Assembly (NCBI GenBank): GCA_955652195.1 | Contig: CATPBC010000431.1 | Location: forward strand, 1 to 14,029 | Source: an uncultured Xanthobacteraceae bacterium | GTDB taxonomy: Bacteria; Pseudomonadota; Alphaproteobacteria; Rhizobiales; Xanthobacteraceae | Reading direction: 5' to 3' | DNA length: 14,029 nucleotides | Shown: positions 1 through 7,768 of the stretch, piece after piece | Numbering within the stretch: the first letter of the stretch is position 1 | Layout: each line of letters starts with the position of its first letter | Made by a program: the position numbers and the translations under genes | The notes under the pieces: generated by a model | What the model was told of the DNA's origin: nothing | Seen by the model: only the letters and a program-made list of their open reading frames with translations | Databases searched by the model: none

Positions 1-1834
1 AGACGTGATGGACGAAATCGACTTTGATCTTGTCGGCGTCTTCGAGCGCTTCGTTACGCTCGCGCAGCGCGCGCTCGACGTTGACTGAATCGCTGACATC
101 GTGGAACGTCACCAACGTGGCGCCGTCGGGAAGCGGCACGCTGGCGCAGTCGATGACGCTGCCGTCGCGCCGTTCGATGCGGCCCAGCGTCGCCTCGCGG
201 CTGTCGATCGCCGTGACCGCGTCGCGTAAACTGCGCCAAGCCGGCGCATCGCCGTGTAGCGGCTGGCACAACGAAGAGATTTTCTCGATGTGCGGCCGGT
301 CGGCCAGCGAGCGCGAGGAGAGCCGCCACATCTGCTCGAAGGCCGCGTTGTGCAATCGCAGTCGCCCGTCGCTGCCGAACACGGCGACGCCCTCGGCGAG
401 CTTGTCGAGCGTCTCACCCTGAATACGGATCAGTTCCTCAAAACGGCGTTCAAGATCGAGCCGCTCGGTGACATCGTGAAACAAATAAGTCACGCCGCCG
501 TCGGGATTGGGCGTGGTAACCACCCGCAAGGTGCGCCCATCCGCCAGATGCCACGTATGGTCTTTGGGCTCGCCGGTACGATAGGCGTCATGCAGCTCCG
601 ACTTCCATTGCCGGAAATCCTGCTCCTCGGGCAGCTTGCGCGCGGCGCGCAACGTTTCCAGTACGGCAGAATCGGTGGGGCGCTGATCGAGGAAGGCAGC
701 CTCAAGATTCCATAACGTCCGATAGGCGTCATTGTAGAAGGTGAGCCGCTGGCTGGCGTCGAACATCGCCACACCCGTGGACAGCTGATCGAGGGTGCGA
801 CGATGTGCGTCGGCCAATCGCGTCAGCGCACTGCGCATGGTTTCGGCTTCGGTCGCGTCCACGACGATGCCGGCGCTGCCGGCCTGTGTCTCGAAATCGA
901 GTACTTCGAAGGTGCGGTGCGTTCCGCCGACCGCCGCCCGAAGCCGGCCGGCATATGCGCCGGCGGCGAGCCGCGCCTGTGCGATGCTTGTACGCGCCGC
1001 GGCGTCGAGGAGCTCCAAACGCCGGTCCACCGCCTCGGCGGCGCTCTTGGCTTCCACGGCGCGCGCATAAGCCGGATTGACGAAGGTCAGCCGGCCAGCG
1101 GCATTGCGCGTCCAGACCGGCGACGGCAGCGTCTCGACCACGGCCCGCAGCGATCCAGCTTCCACCGAGAGCTTCTCGTAGCGCTCAAGCAACTCGACGA
1201 CTTCGCGCTTGATCCCGCCAGCCTCTTTGAGGCGGAGCACGGCGTGCCCGCCCACGGCGCGGCCTTGCGCCTCGATCGGATGGCCGCCAAACGTACTGAG
1301 CGTTATCGAAAACGGTTCGCCGCGGGCGCGCAGCGCCTCCACGGCGCGCTCCATGACAGCAGCCTTGCCGGATTCCAGCCAGCTGTCGAATACCAGAAGT
1401 TGTTGCGGCCCGGACAGGCCGATTAAGGCAGGATCGCCCGCTATGCTGGGCTCGTCGGAGCCCGCCGGCCAATCGATCACGATCTGCGGTTCGGACAGCA
1501 AAAGGGCATTAGCGCGATCGATCTCTTCCCGCAGTCTCGCATTCTGGTCGCGTGCCCAGGCCTCAACTCGCGCCGCGCGTCCGCGCGCGCGCACCAGCAT
1601 GATTGCGGTTACTACGGCAAATAAGACGACTCCGGTCGTGAGCGCCAGAAAAGCAATTTCATGCTGGGCGATGCCGCGATGCGCATCGAGCACCAGCTCG
1701 TGCAACGCCAGGGCGGGTTGTTCAGCCGCGCCGGCCGGCGACGATGCCATCGCACCGATCGCGCCTGCCAATCGGCCAATTACTCGCCGGCGCCGCTGCG
1801 CGCAGCGCCAGCTCGTCCGGATCCTGTCCGGCAT
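1..1834 (-). CDS. divL: DivL-type PAS-domain sensor kinase, N-terminal 611 residues (3' end outside window)
   Basis: An open frame reads leftward from ATG 1834 to the window edge with no stop; it is partial. The in-frame TAA at 1858-1856 lies eight codons upstream with no other start between, so ATG 1834 is the longest start. Residues about 17-37 are basic then Ala/Gly-rich, like a signal or anchor. A clear membrane helix spans about 60-82. A degenerate PAS-like segment (about 113-205) and three PAS-like domains follow, near 225-330, 345-460 (LSTGVAMFDASQRLTFYN) and 472-585 (LAEGVAVFGSDGRLRLHN). A charged helix (RERNEALEDADKIKVDFVHHV) then leads into the expected dimerisation/phosphoacceptor helix, cut off at the edge. 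Helix-PAS-PAS-PAS-DHp matches DivL, the alphaproteobacterial pseudokinase that binds DivK and controls CckA; in DivL the acceptor histidine is tyrosine. That residue is just outside, so DivL rather than a generic PAS histidine kinase is inferred from architecture and the linker sequence. Confidence 0.8.
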   Translation of the reverse strand, partial: MPDRIRTSWRCAQRRRRVIGRLAGAIGAMASSPAGAAEQPALALHELVLDAHRGIAQHEIAFLALTTGVVLFAVVTAIMLVRARGRAARVEAWARDQNARLREEIDRANALLLSEPQIVIDWPAGSDEPSIAGDPALIGLSGPQQLLVFDSWLESGKAAVMERAVEALRARGEPFSITLSTFGGHPIEAQGRAVGGHAVLRLKEAGGIKREVVELLERYEKLSVEAGSLRAVVETLPSPVWTRNAAGRLTFVNPAYARAVEAKSAAEAVDRRLELLDAAARTSIAQARLAAGAYAGRLRAAVGGTHRTFEVLDFETQAGSAGIVVDATEAETMRSALTRLADAHRRTLDQLSTGVAMFDASQRLTFYNDAYRTLWNLEAAFLDQRPTDSAVLETLRAARKLPEEQDFRQWKSELHDAYRTGEPKDHTWHLADGRTLRVVTTPNPDGGVTYLFHDVTERLDLERRFEELIRIQGETLDKLAEGVAVFGSDGRLRLHNAAFEQMWRLSSRSLADRPHIEKISSLCQPLHGDAPAWRSLRDAVTAIDSREATLGRIERRDGSVIDCASVPLPDGATLVTFHDVSDSVNVERALRERNEALEDADKIKVDFVHHV

Positions 1835-1981
1835 GCCCCTTTGCCTCTGCCGGCCTTAACCGCCATCCCGCCGGCCAGTCCGCCGCGAGCGAGCCCGCGA
1901 ATCGTGCAACTTTACTCTCAAGGGGAATCGCGCCGAAAGAGTCCAGATCGTGAACGGGGGTTGGGGCGGGAACGGACGATC
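1835..1981. other. Intergenic gap between the Rrf2 regulator and divL
   Basis: This 147-base gap presumably holds the divL leader and perhaps its promoter. Read on the minus strand, purine-rich AGAGGCAAAGGGGC sits directly before the divL ATG and can serve as ribosome binding site. I see no convincing -35/-10 pair and no hairpin with a T-run after the Rrf2 gene, so read-through from upstream is possible. Two GCCGGC palindromes here are too GC-generic to interpret. Confidence 0.4.
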
Positions 1982-2428
1982 TTACCGACGCGCCTCGGCG
2001 GTGCGGGGCTCCGGCGCTTGCTCATTAAGCGCCTGCGCATCGCGGATCATGTCTTCGACATTGATGCGGGACAGCGCCACGCCGAATTCGCGCTCGGCGC
2101 TGGCCATGGCCGGCAACACGACTCTTTGTACGAGTTCAGAGCCGCCGTGCAGCTCGTCGCCATCCTCGACCGTGCCGGCGGCACGCAGAATGTCATTGGC
2201 CGTCACGCGGCGACGGTCACGCGCGAGCTCATAACCGCCCCGCGGACCGCGAATGCCCTTCAAAATTCCGCAGCGAACCAGCGCTTGCAACACCGGTTCC
2301 AAATGCCGGGGTGGCAATCCGTGGCGCGCAGCAAGGGTCTTTGCTGAGATCGGCTGTCCATGGTCCTGCATCGCCACGTCAATGACTGCAGCGACGGCGA
2401 GGACTGCTTTACGCGGCAATAGGGGCAT
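1982..2428 (-). CDS. Rrf2-family transcriptional regulator without iron-sulfur cysteines
   Basis: The 148-residue product has the Rrf2 fold in order. The N-terminal MPLLPRKAVLAVAAVIDVAM resembles the usual Rrf2 opening, which supports ATG 2428. A winged helix-turn-helix follows at about 27-70 (ISAKTLAARHGLPPRHLEPV, then ILKGIRGPRGGYELARD), then a dimerisation helix at about 95-130. Rrf2 proteins such as IscR, NsrR and RirA usually sense redox or iron through three cysteines placed about residues 90-105. This protein has one cysteine only (Cys53, in the DNA-binding domain), so it cannot hold a cluster that way; CymR is a known cluster-free relative. No strong Shine-Dalgarno precedes the start. 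The gene follows dut by 85 bases on the same strand. Ligand and targets cannot be told from sequence. Confidence 0.88.
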   Translation of the reverse strand: MPLLPRKAVLAVAAVIDVAMQDHGQPISAKTLAARHGLPPRHLEPVLQALVRCGILKGIRGPRGGYELARDRRRVTANDILRAAGTVEDGDELHGGSELVQRVVLPAMASAEREFGVALSRINVEDMIRDAQALNEQAPEPRTAEARR

Positions 2429-2513
2429 GGAACGGAGGAAACGTTATTTGATGCGAATTGGTTCGATGCTCCCGGTAATAATGTCGCGATCTTGATCGTC
2501 GCACCGCCAACTT
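2429..2513. other. Gap between dut and the Rrf2 gene
   Basis: These 85 bases are the only place for a promoter dedicated to the Rrf2 gene if it is not read from dut. The one visible motif is a short dyad, CGATC-TT-GATCG at 2487-2498, which could be an operator for an autoregulating Rrf2 dimer but is short enough to be chance. No T-run terminator follows dut. Confidence 0.3.
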
Positions 2514-2999
2514 TTATTCAGTCTGCTTCGCCGGGCGGTTCGCTGTTGCCATGCCGGTCGAGCCGAAACCGCCGGCTTCGCGCCCAGTCGCGTCCAAGCT
2601 GGTCGATTCGACGATTTTGGCCTGCTGTATGGGGGCAACGACCATCTGGGCGATGCGAGTTCCACGCCGGATTTCGAAACTCTCGGCGCCGAGATTTACA
2701 AGAATGACCTGTATTTCTCCCCGATAATCGGCGTCGACGGTTCCCGGCGAGTTCAAGACCGTAACCCCGTGGCGAATTGCAATCCCTGACCGTGGCCGGA
2801 TCTGACCCTCATGTCCGCGCGGTAAAGCCACGGCGATGCCGGTCGGAATAATGACACGCCCGCCCGGCGCGATCGTGACCGGGGCATCGGCGGGCACCGC
2901 GGCCAGCAGATCGAGTCCGGCAGCGTGCGCGCTTTGATAGGCCGGCAGCGGCAGGTCGGCAGCATGCGGCAAACGGACAACGCGAAGCTCAGCGCTCAC
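2514..2999 (-). CDS. dut: Deoxyuridine 5'-triphosphate nucleotidohydrolase (dUTPase)
   Basis: Dut hydrolyses dUTP to dUMP and pyrophosphate, keeping uracil out of DNA and supplying dUMP for thymidylate synthesis. All five motifs of the trimeric family are present in the 161-residue product: AGLDL at 27-31, PRSGIA at 69-74, [11 protein letters not shown] at 86-96 with the catalytic aspartate at 89, RGTRIAQ at 112-118, and the C-terminal P-loop-like [11 protein letters not shown] at 139-149. The frame is open upstream to 3077, but that extension lies inside coaBC and is not homologous. GTG 2999 gives the normal family length, overlaps the coaBC stop as GTGA, and has GGAG seven bases upstream. 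Translational coupling to coaBC is likely. Confidence 0.96.
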   Translation of the reverse strand: MSAELRVVRLPHAADLPLPAYQSAHAAGLDLLAAVPADAPVTIAPGGRVIIPTGIAVALPRGHEGQIRPRSGIAIRHGVTVLNSPGTVDADYRGEIQVILVNLGAESFEIRRGTRIAQMVVAPIQQAKIVESTSLDATGREAGGFGSTGMATANRPAKQTE

Positions 3000-4402
3000 C
3001 GTTCGGCTCCGTCGAGCGCGGCGGCAATCCGTTCGACCAGCAGGTGGGCGACCCGATCTTTCGCTTGCGGCGGCCACGATTCCACGCCGCTCGCAGTGAC
3101 CAGATGAACGGTATTCGAGTCACCGCCCATAATTCCGCTCTCCGGTGAAACGTCATTTGCGACGATCCAGTCGCAGCCTTTCTGCGTCAGCTTTGCCCGC
3201 GCATTGACGACCACATCATCGGTTTCCGCGGCAAAGCCGATAACAAGGCGAGGGCGCGCGGTTTTGCGATGCGCGATGCTGGCGAGGATATCGGGGTTCT
3301 CCATTAACTTAAGCGTTGGCGTCCCGCCTGTCCGTTTCTTGATCTTGCTCGCGCTTGGGCTCTCGGCGCGCCAGTCGGCCACGGCGGCAGCAAATATTGC
3401 AACGTCCGTAGGCAGAGTTTTTTCGACGGCTTCGAACATCTGCCGCGCAGTCTCCACTCTGACGACGGTCACTCCGGGCGGATCAGGCAAATTGACCGGA
3501 CCGCTGACCAAGATCACTTCGCCACCGGCTGCGGCCGCCGCCCCGGCAATGGCATGGCCCTGTTTGCCGGACGAACGGTTGGCGATGAAACGCACCGGGT
3601 CTATCGGTTCATGCGTTGGCCCCGAGGTTACGACAATGCGTTTGCCGGCGAGCGTGGCGCCTCGTCGCAAAAGGCCCTCGACAGCAGCGACGATCTCCAG
3701 CGGCTCGGCCATCCGTCCTAATCCGGCTTCGCCGCGCTCGGCCATCTCGCCGAAATTCGGGCCGACGACGCCAACGCCATCGGCGGCAAGCTGCGCCAGA
3801 TTGCGAGCGGTTGCTTTTGCCACCCACATTTGCGGATTCATCGCCGGTGCGATCAGGATCGGCTTATCGGTCGCCAGCAGGACGGCAGTAGCAAGATCGT
3901 CGGCGTGACCTCCAGCCATTTTTGCCAGCAGGTCGGCGGTTGCTGGCGCGACAACGATAAGATCGGCCTCGCGGGCGAGACGGATATGGCCGACGTCGAA
4001 TTCACTCTGTGGATCGAACAGTTCGGTGAATGGCTGCGATCCGCTAAGGGCGCCGACGGCGAGCTGCGTGACAAAATGCCGTGCGGCCGCAGTGAGGATG
4101 CAGCGCAGACGCGCGCCGCGCTCCTGCAAACGCCGGATCAGATCGAGCGACTTATAGGCGGCAATGCCGCCGCCGATGATCAGCACGATGCGTGGGCCGC
4201 TTTCGGCAGCGGAACTGGGGGCCTGGGCTTTCGGGTGTGCCGCAGGTGCGAACCGTTCGCCAGCGCTGCGGTCAGCCTGTGCTGCCGCCTCACGGAGGAT
4301 CACCCGCACCTCATCCTCCATGGAGCGGCCGTGGCGGGCAGCGCGCAGGCGGAGCAAGGTTTTGAGCTTGTCGTCGAGCTGGCGGACGGTCAGGCTGGCC
4401 AA
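2996..4402 (-). CDS. coaBC: CoaBC with an N-terminal FitA-like ribbon-helix-helix domain
   Basis: CoaBC joins cysteine to 4'-phosphopantothenate (CTP-dependent, CoaB) and decarboxylates the product (FMN-dependent, CoaC) in CoA synthesis. From TTG 4402 there are 468 residues. Residues 1-38 are a FitA/Arc-type ribbon-helix-helix segment ([11 protein letters not shown], then [12 protein letters not shown]). An Ala/Pro-rich linker spans 39-69. CoaC covers about 70-245, with the flavin-binding start [15 protein letters not shown], active-site His139 (DVGHIRLA) and Asn189 (APAMNPQMW). CoaB covers about 250-465, with [20 protein letters not shown] and KIKK at 353-356. The usual CoaC clamp cysteine (ACGD/E motif before GRM) is replaced by [14 protein letters not shown] 4402 is preferred because it gives the standard FitA start MASLTVR and has AGGGA eight bases upstream. 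GTG 4423, seven codons longer, is the alternative; a stop at 4432-4430 excludes anything longer. Confidence 0.95.
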   Translation of the reverse strand: MASLTVRQLDDKLKTLLRLRAARHGRSMEDEVRVILREAAAQADRSAGERFAPAAHPKAQAPSSAAESGPRIVLIIGGGIAAYKSLDLIRRLQERGARLRCILTAAARHFVTQLAVGALSGSQPFTELFDPQSEFDVGHIRLAREADLIVVAPATADLLAKMAGGHADDLATAVLLATDKPILIAPAMNPQMWVAKATARNLAQLAADGVGVVGPNFGEMAERGEAGLGRMAEPLEIVAAVEGLLRRGATLAGKRIVVTSGPTHEPIDPVRFIANRSSGKQGHAIAGAAAAAGGEVILVSGPVNLPDPPGVTVVRVETARQMFEAVEKTLPTDVAIFAAAVADWRAESPSASKIKKRTGGTPTLKLMENPDILASIAHRKTARPRLVIGFAAETDDVVVNARAKLTQKGCDWIVANDVSPESGIMGGDSNTVHLVTASGVESWPPQAKDRVAHLLVERIAAALDGAER

Positions 4403-4426
4403 GGTCGTTTTCCCTGCATCCACCGG

Positions 4427-4455
4427 ATCTTACTGCGCCGGTGATTGCATTGCAA
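4427..4455 (-). promoter_or_regulatory. Candidate sigma-70-type promoter for coaBC-dut
   Basis: On the minus strand TTGCAA (4455-4450) and TAAGAT (4432-4427) are separated by exactly 17 bases; each matches four of six consensus positions. The predicted start point, near 4420, lies after the GTG at 4423 but before the AGGGA Shine-Dalgarno (4415-4411) and TTG 4402, which favours the TTG start. It would let coaBC-dut be expressed apart from ubiE-ubiB. The -35 and spacer lie inside the inverted repeat at 4436-4473. Inferred from sequence only. Confidence 0.45.
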
Positions 4456-4473
4456 TCGATGCAATCACCGGCG
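4436..4473. repeat. Perfect 15-base inverted repeat upstream of coaBC (candidate operator)
   Basis: Arms CGCCGGTGATTGCAT (4436-4450) and ATGCAATCACCGGCG (4459-4473) are perfect reverse complements around an 8-base centre. The motif TGCAATC(A/G) occurs three times at 9-base steps: inverted at 4442-4449, direct at 4451-4458 and 4460-4467. The first two form an inner dyad with a one-base centre. The right arm includes the ubiB stop codon. Neither strand has a T-run after it, so it is a poor intrinsic terminator. It could be an operator or an mRNA processing or stability hairpin. Confidence 0.85.
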
Positions 4474-6033
4474 AAATACGAGCCATAAAAGCAGGGCCGC
4501 AATGATCCATAGCGCCGCGATCATCCAGCGGCCACGACGGGCTTCGGTCTTGTCGAGTTCGGCGATGGTCTGCGGCGACAGCACGAGCCCATCGCGGGTG
4601 ATTTCATCAAGCTGGTCAAGGACGCGGGCGCCGCGGGTCAATAGACCCGGGACGTTGCCAACGAACCGTCCGACCTCGGCGGCGCCGAGCGCGGCACCTT
4701 CAAGCTTACCCGCGGCGCCGAGATGGCGCTCCATCCATTCGCGTACGACCGGGTCCGCCGTGCGCCACATGTCGAGCTTTGGATCGAGACTGCGGGCCAC
4801 GCCTTCGACCACCACCATTGTTTTTTGCAGCAACAGGAGTTCCGGCCGCGTGCGCATATCGAATAGCCCGGTGACCTCGAACAGCAGCGCCAGAAGCCGC
4901 GCCATCGAAATATCTTCGGCAGTGCGATTGTGAATGGGCTCGCCGATGGCGCGGATCGCCTGCGCGAAGTCTTCGATCGAATAGCGCGGCGGCACGTAGC
5001 CTGCTTCGAAATGAACTTCCGCCGTGCGGTAATAATCGCGGATGATGAAGCCATGCAGGATTTCGGCGAGGAATAGCCTTTCCTTCACGCCAAGCCGCCC
5101 CATGATCCCGAAGTCAACCGCGATCAGCCGGGCCTCGTCATCGACGAAGAGGTTTCCGGGATGCATGTCGGCATGAAAGAAGCCATCGCGGAGCGCATGC
5201 CGGAGGAAGGTCTGAATGAGGGCCTTAGCGAGCTGAGGTAAGTCGAAGCCTTTGGCTTGCAGCCGCGCCCGATCCGACAACGGCGTGGCGTCGATCCATT
5301 CCAGCGTCAGCACTTCCTTGCTGGTGCGGTCCCAATCGACTGCGGGGACGCGGAAATCGGGATCGTCCTTGGTGTTCTCCGCCATCTCCGAAAGCGCTGC
5401 CGCTTCCAGGCGAAAATCCATCTCGACCATCACTGTGCGGCGCAACGTATCGACGACTTCGACCATGCGCAGCCGCCGTGCTTCGGCCGAAACATTTTCG
5501 GCATGGGTGGCAGCGAAGGTGAATGCGGCCAAATCGGCGTGAAATCGCCGCTCAACGCCGGGCCGCAAAATCTTTACCGCGACCGGCCGCTGCCCGTTCG
5601 TGGTTGCAACGCTTGCCCGGTGGACCTGGGCGATCGAGGCGGCGGCAACCGGCGGACCGAAGCTTGCGAAAAGCGCATTAACCGGCTTGCCGAATGAGGC
5701 GGCAACCGCCGCTTCCGCTTCGGCTTGGCCGAACGGCGGCATGTGATCCTGCAAACTCTCGAGGTCACGCGCCAGCGCGGCGCCGACGACGTCAGGCCGG
5801 GTGGCGAGAAATTGCCCCAATTTGACGTAACTCGGCCCGAGCTGAGTTAGGGCCGCCGACAGCCGGGTCTCGGCCGGGCCGGTCGTGCGCCGCTCCAATA
5901 GCCGCGCCATCCGCAACAGCGGCCGAGCGCCGACGGGCGTCATCATTGGATCGATCACGCCGAACACGCCCTCGCGGGCGAACACGAAGCCGGCGCGGCT
6001 GAGCCGTACAAGGTGCGCAGGAGCTGAGATCAC
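4465..6033 (-). CDS. ubiB: UbiB/ADCK-family atypical kinase of ubiquinone biosynthesis
   Basis: UbiB is a membrane-attached atypical kinase/ATPase needed for ubiquinone synthesis, probably by making prenylated intermediates accessible to the other Ubi enzymes. The 522-residue product shows the family hallmarks: the KxGQ motif ([11 protein letters not shown], 71-81), the alanine-rich loop that replaces a protein kinase glycine loop ([11 protein letters not shown], 130-140), the ATP-site lysine in VAVKILRPG (Lys154), the glutamate-bearing EMDFRLEA (204-211), [10 protein letters not shown] (287-296) and the metal-binding DFG (307-309). One strongly hydrophobic segment lies at the extreme C terminus (about 504-520), expected as membrane anchor. 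GTG 6033 overlaps the ubiE stop as GTGA, tying the start to coupling with ubiE, a natural partner in the same pathway. Confidence 0.95.
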   Translation of the reverse strand: MISAPAHLVRLSRAGFVFAREGVFGVIDPMMTPVGARPLLRMARLLERRTTGPAETRLSAALTQLGPSYVKLGQFLATRPDVVGAALARDLESLQDHMPPFGQAEAEAAVAASFGKPVNALFASFGPPVAAASIAQVHRASVATTNGQRPVAVKILRPGVERRFHADLAAFTFAATHAENVSAEARRLRMVEVVDTLRRTVMVEMDFRLEAAALSEMAENTKDDPDFRVPAVDWDRTSKEVLTLEWIDATPLSDRARLQAKGFDLPQLAKALIQTFLRHALRDGFFHADMHPGNLFVDDEARLIAVDFGIMGRLGVKERLFLAEILHGFIIRDYYRTAEVHFEAGYVPPRYSIEDFAQAIRAIGEPIHNRTAEDISMARLLALLFEVTGLFDMRTRPELLLLQKTMVVVEGVARSLDPKLDMWRTADPVVREWMERHLGAAGKLEGAALGAAEVGRFVGNVPGLLTRGARVLDQLDEITRDGLVLSPQTIAELDKTEARRGRWMIAALWIIAALLLWLVFRR

Positions 6034-6779
6034 AAACGCCAGCCGGAATGGAGCCTAACGATGCCGCCGCTCATGGCTTGGAACGACACCCGGGCAAAAC
6101 CTGCCGCGCGCAACATGGCGGCGAACGCCTGCGGCTTGGGGAAGCGGCGGATGGATTCGACTAGATAGCTGTAGGATTCAGCGTCGCCCGCCACCATGCG
6201 GCCGAGCGCCGGAATGACATTGAACGAATAGAAATCGTAAAGCCGATCGAGCGCGGGAACGTCGACGGACGAGAATTCCAGGCAGACAAATCTGCCGCCG
6301 ATTTTGAGCACCCGATAAGCTTCGGCGAGCGCGCATTCGATGCGCGGCACGTTGCGGATGCCGAATGCGATAGTCGCGGCATCGAAACTGCGCTCGGCGA
6401 ATGGCAGCGCCTCGGCATTGGCCTCGGTGAAGGTGACCATTTGCTCGCCGCCGCGCAGTATCGCTCGCTCGCGGCCGACTGCGAGCATGTCTGGATTGAT
6501 ATCGCAGACCGTGACCCGCGTCTGCGCGCCGCCAGCATCGATAATTCGAAACGCGATGTCGCCGGTGCCGCCGGCAATGTCGATAACCGAAAACGGCAGC
6601 CGTTTCGGCGGATTGACCGCCGTCACCAGCGCATTCTTCCAGGCGCGATGCAGCCCGAATGACATCAGGTCGTTCATCAGGTCGTAGCGGCGCGCCACGC
6701 TATGAAACACGTCGTCGACCAGCGCCTGCTTCGCCTGAAGCGGCACCTGCCTGGAGCCGAAATGCGCCGTTTCCGCCAT
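6030..6779 (-). CDS. ubiE: UbiE C-methyltransferase of ubiquinone/menaquinone biosynthesis
   Basis: UbiE is the SAM-dependent C-methyltransferase that converts the demethylated benzoquinol (or demethylmenaquinol) to its methylated form. From ATG 6779 the protein has 249 residues. The N-terminal family signature [18 protein letters not shown] lies at 31-48. SAM motif [13 protein letters not shown] is at 65-76, the acidic ribose-binding CDIN at 92-95, ANAEALPF at 120-127, and the second UbiE signature [15 protein letters not shown] at 156-170. The frame is open to another ATG at 6806, nine codons longer; ATG 6779 places HFGSRQVPL close to the N terminus as in related proteins, and AAGG lies ten bases upstream. 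The start is therefore moderately certain. It is the first gene of the minus block and diverges from mutM. Confidence 0.95.
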   Translation of the reverse strand: MAETAHFGSRQVPLQAKQALVDDVFHSVARRYDLMNDLMSFGLHRAWKNALVTAVNPPKRLPFSVIDIAGGTGDIAFRIIDAGGAQTRVTVCDINPDMLAVGRERAILRGGEQMVTFTEANAEALPFAERSFDAATIAFGIRNVPRIECALAEAYRVLKIGGRFVCLEFSSVDVPALDRLYDFYSFNVIPALGRMVAGDAESYSYLVESIRRFPKPQAFAAMLRAAGFARVSFQAMSGGIVRLHSGWRL

Positions 6780-6873
6780 CGCTCTGCTGCCTTGATCCTC
6801 AACCATAGCGCGGCCCGCTTAGGCAGGCTATGTCTTTGAAATTAACCACCTTGCGACGCCGCCCCGTTGAGCA
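6780..6873. other. Divergent promoter region between ubiE and mutM
   Basis: The leaders of ubiE (leftward) and mutM (rightward) share these 94 bases, reduced to 67 if ubiE starts at 6806. The gap is locally AT-richer around 6832-6848 (TCTTTGAAATTAACCAC), as expected of a promoter, but I cannot assign a convincing -35/-10 pair to either direction. Neither gene has a strong Shine-Dalgarno; TTGAG precedes the mutM ATG. Confidence 0.4.
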
Positions 6874-7752
6874 ATGCCTGAACTTCCGGAAGTGGAAACG
6901 GTCCGCCGCGGCCTTGAACAGGCGATGGCGGGCGAACGCATCACGCGGGTCGAGGTTCGCCGCGGCGATCTGCGTTGGCCGCTGGCAAAAGATTTCGCGC
7001 ACCGCCTGGAAGGCAAGCTGGTGACCGGGCTCGGCCGGCGCGCCAAATATCTCCTGGTCGATCTTTCCTCCGGCGACGTGTTGCTCATGCACCTCGGCAT
7101 GTCGGGCTCGTTTCACGTTTTTCTCGGCAAGGACAAACATCTCGGCCGCTATTATCGCGAGCGCGCCAATCACGTCGCGCATGATCATATCGTGTTTCAC
7201 CTGGCATCCGGCGCCACCGTGACTTTCAACGACCCGCGCCGCTTTGGCTCAATGAAACTTATTCCCCGCGCGCAGCTAGATGCTGAGCCGCTGTTGCGCG
7301 GGCTCGGCCCGGAGCCGCTCGGCAACGCGTTCGATGCCGCCATGCTGGCGCGCGCCTGCCGTGGCAAAAAGACCAGCCTCAAAGCCGCGCTACTCGACCA
7401 GCGGGTTGTCGCCGGCCTCGGCAATATTTACGTCTGCGAGACGCTGTATCGTGCGCATTTGTCACCAAAGCGCTTGGCGTCAACGATCGCCGACCGTAAA
7501 GGCGCGCCGAACGAACGCGCCGATCGGCTGGTTGACGGCATCAAGGCGGTGCTGAGCCAGGCGATCAAAGATGGCGGCTCGTCGCTGCGCGACCACCGGC
7601 TCACCGACGGCGAGCTCGGCATGTTTCAACATCATTTCCGCGTCTACGATCGCGCCGGCGAGCCGTGCCGGACCGCCGGTTGCGGCGGCACGATCAAGCG
7701 TATCGTCCAGAGCGGCCGCTCGACCTTCTATTGTCCGATATGTCAGAAATGA
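6874..7752 (+). CDS. mutM: Formamidopyrimidine-DNA glycosylase (Fpg/MutM)
   Basis: MutM removes 8-oxoguanine and formamidopyrimidines from DNA and nicks the backbone by beta,delta-elimination. The 292-residue product starts with the invariant MPELPEVET, which fixes ATG 6874 and gives the catalytic N-terminal proline and Glu3. Other features are the conserved Lys58 (GRRAKYL), the NDPRRFG segment at 119-125, the helix-two-turn-helix DNA-binding core [15 protein letters not shown] at 175-189, and a C-terminal zinc finger with Cys265, Cys270, Cys287 and Cys290, including [10 protein letters not shown]. Length is slightly above the usual 270 or so because of a longer loop around residues 82-105. 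The downstream hydratase gene starts 16 bases after the stop, so the two probably share a transcript. Confidence 0.97.
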   Translation: MPELPEVETVRRGLEQAMAGERITRVEVRRGDLRWPLAKDFAHRLEGKLVTGLGRRAKYLLVDLSSGDVLLMHLGMSGSFHVFLGKDKHLGRYYRERANHVAHDHIVFHLASGATVTFNDPRRFGSMKLIPRAQLDAEPLLRGLGPEPLGNAFDAAMLARACRGKKTSLKAALLDQRVVAGLGNIYVCETLYRAHLSPKRLASTIADRKGAPNERADRLVDGIKAVLSQAIKDGGSSLRDHRLTDGELGMFQHHFRVYDRAGEPCRTAGCGGTIKRIVQSGRSTFYCPICQK

Positions 7753-7768
7753 GTTTTACGAGGAATCC

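Noticed and set aside
1850..1885. GCCGGC palindromes as a hairpin after the Rrf2 gene
   Set aside because: Six-base GC palindromes are frequent by chance at this base composition and no T-run follows.
1209..2347. Plus-strand open frames of 216 and 228 codons
   Set aside because: They are antisense to divL and the Rrf2 gene, low-complexity Arg/Ser/Ala-rich, and span the promoter gap without a ribosome site.
2487..2498. CGATC-TT-GATCG dyad as a terminator after dut
   Set aside because: The stem is only four to five bases with almost no loop and no T-run; kept only as a weak operator idea.
4283..4402. A separate FitA-type antitoxin gene, with a toxin partner
   Set aside because: The domain is in frame with CoaC without a stop, and no PIN-domain toxin gene occurs nearby, so it is a fusion rather than a toxin-antitoxin operon.
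4436..4473. Inverted repeat as a rho-independent terminator after ubiB
   Set aside because: No T-run follows on either strand, and the right arm includes the ubiB stop codon; an operator or processing hairpin fits better.
7571..7768. Upstream extension of the hydratase frame
   Set aside because: It overlaps the mutM zinc-finger region out of frame; MSENIIVE at 7769 with CGAGGA upstream is the normal crotonase start.
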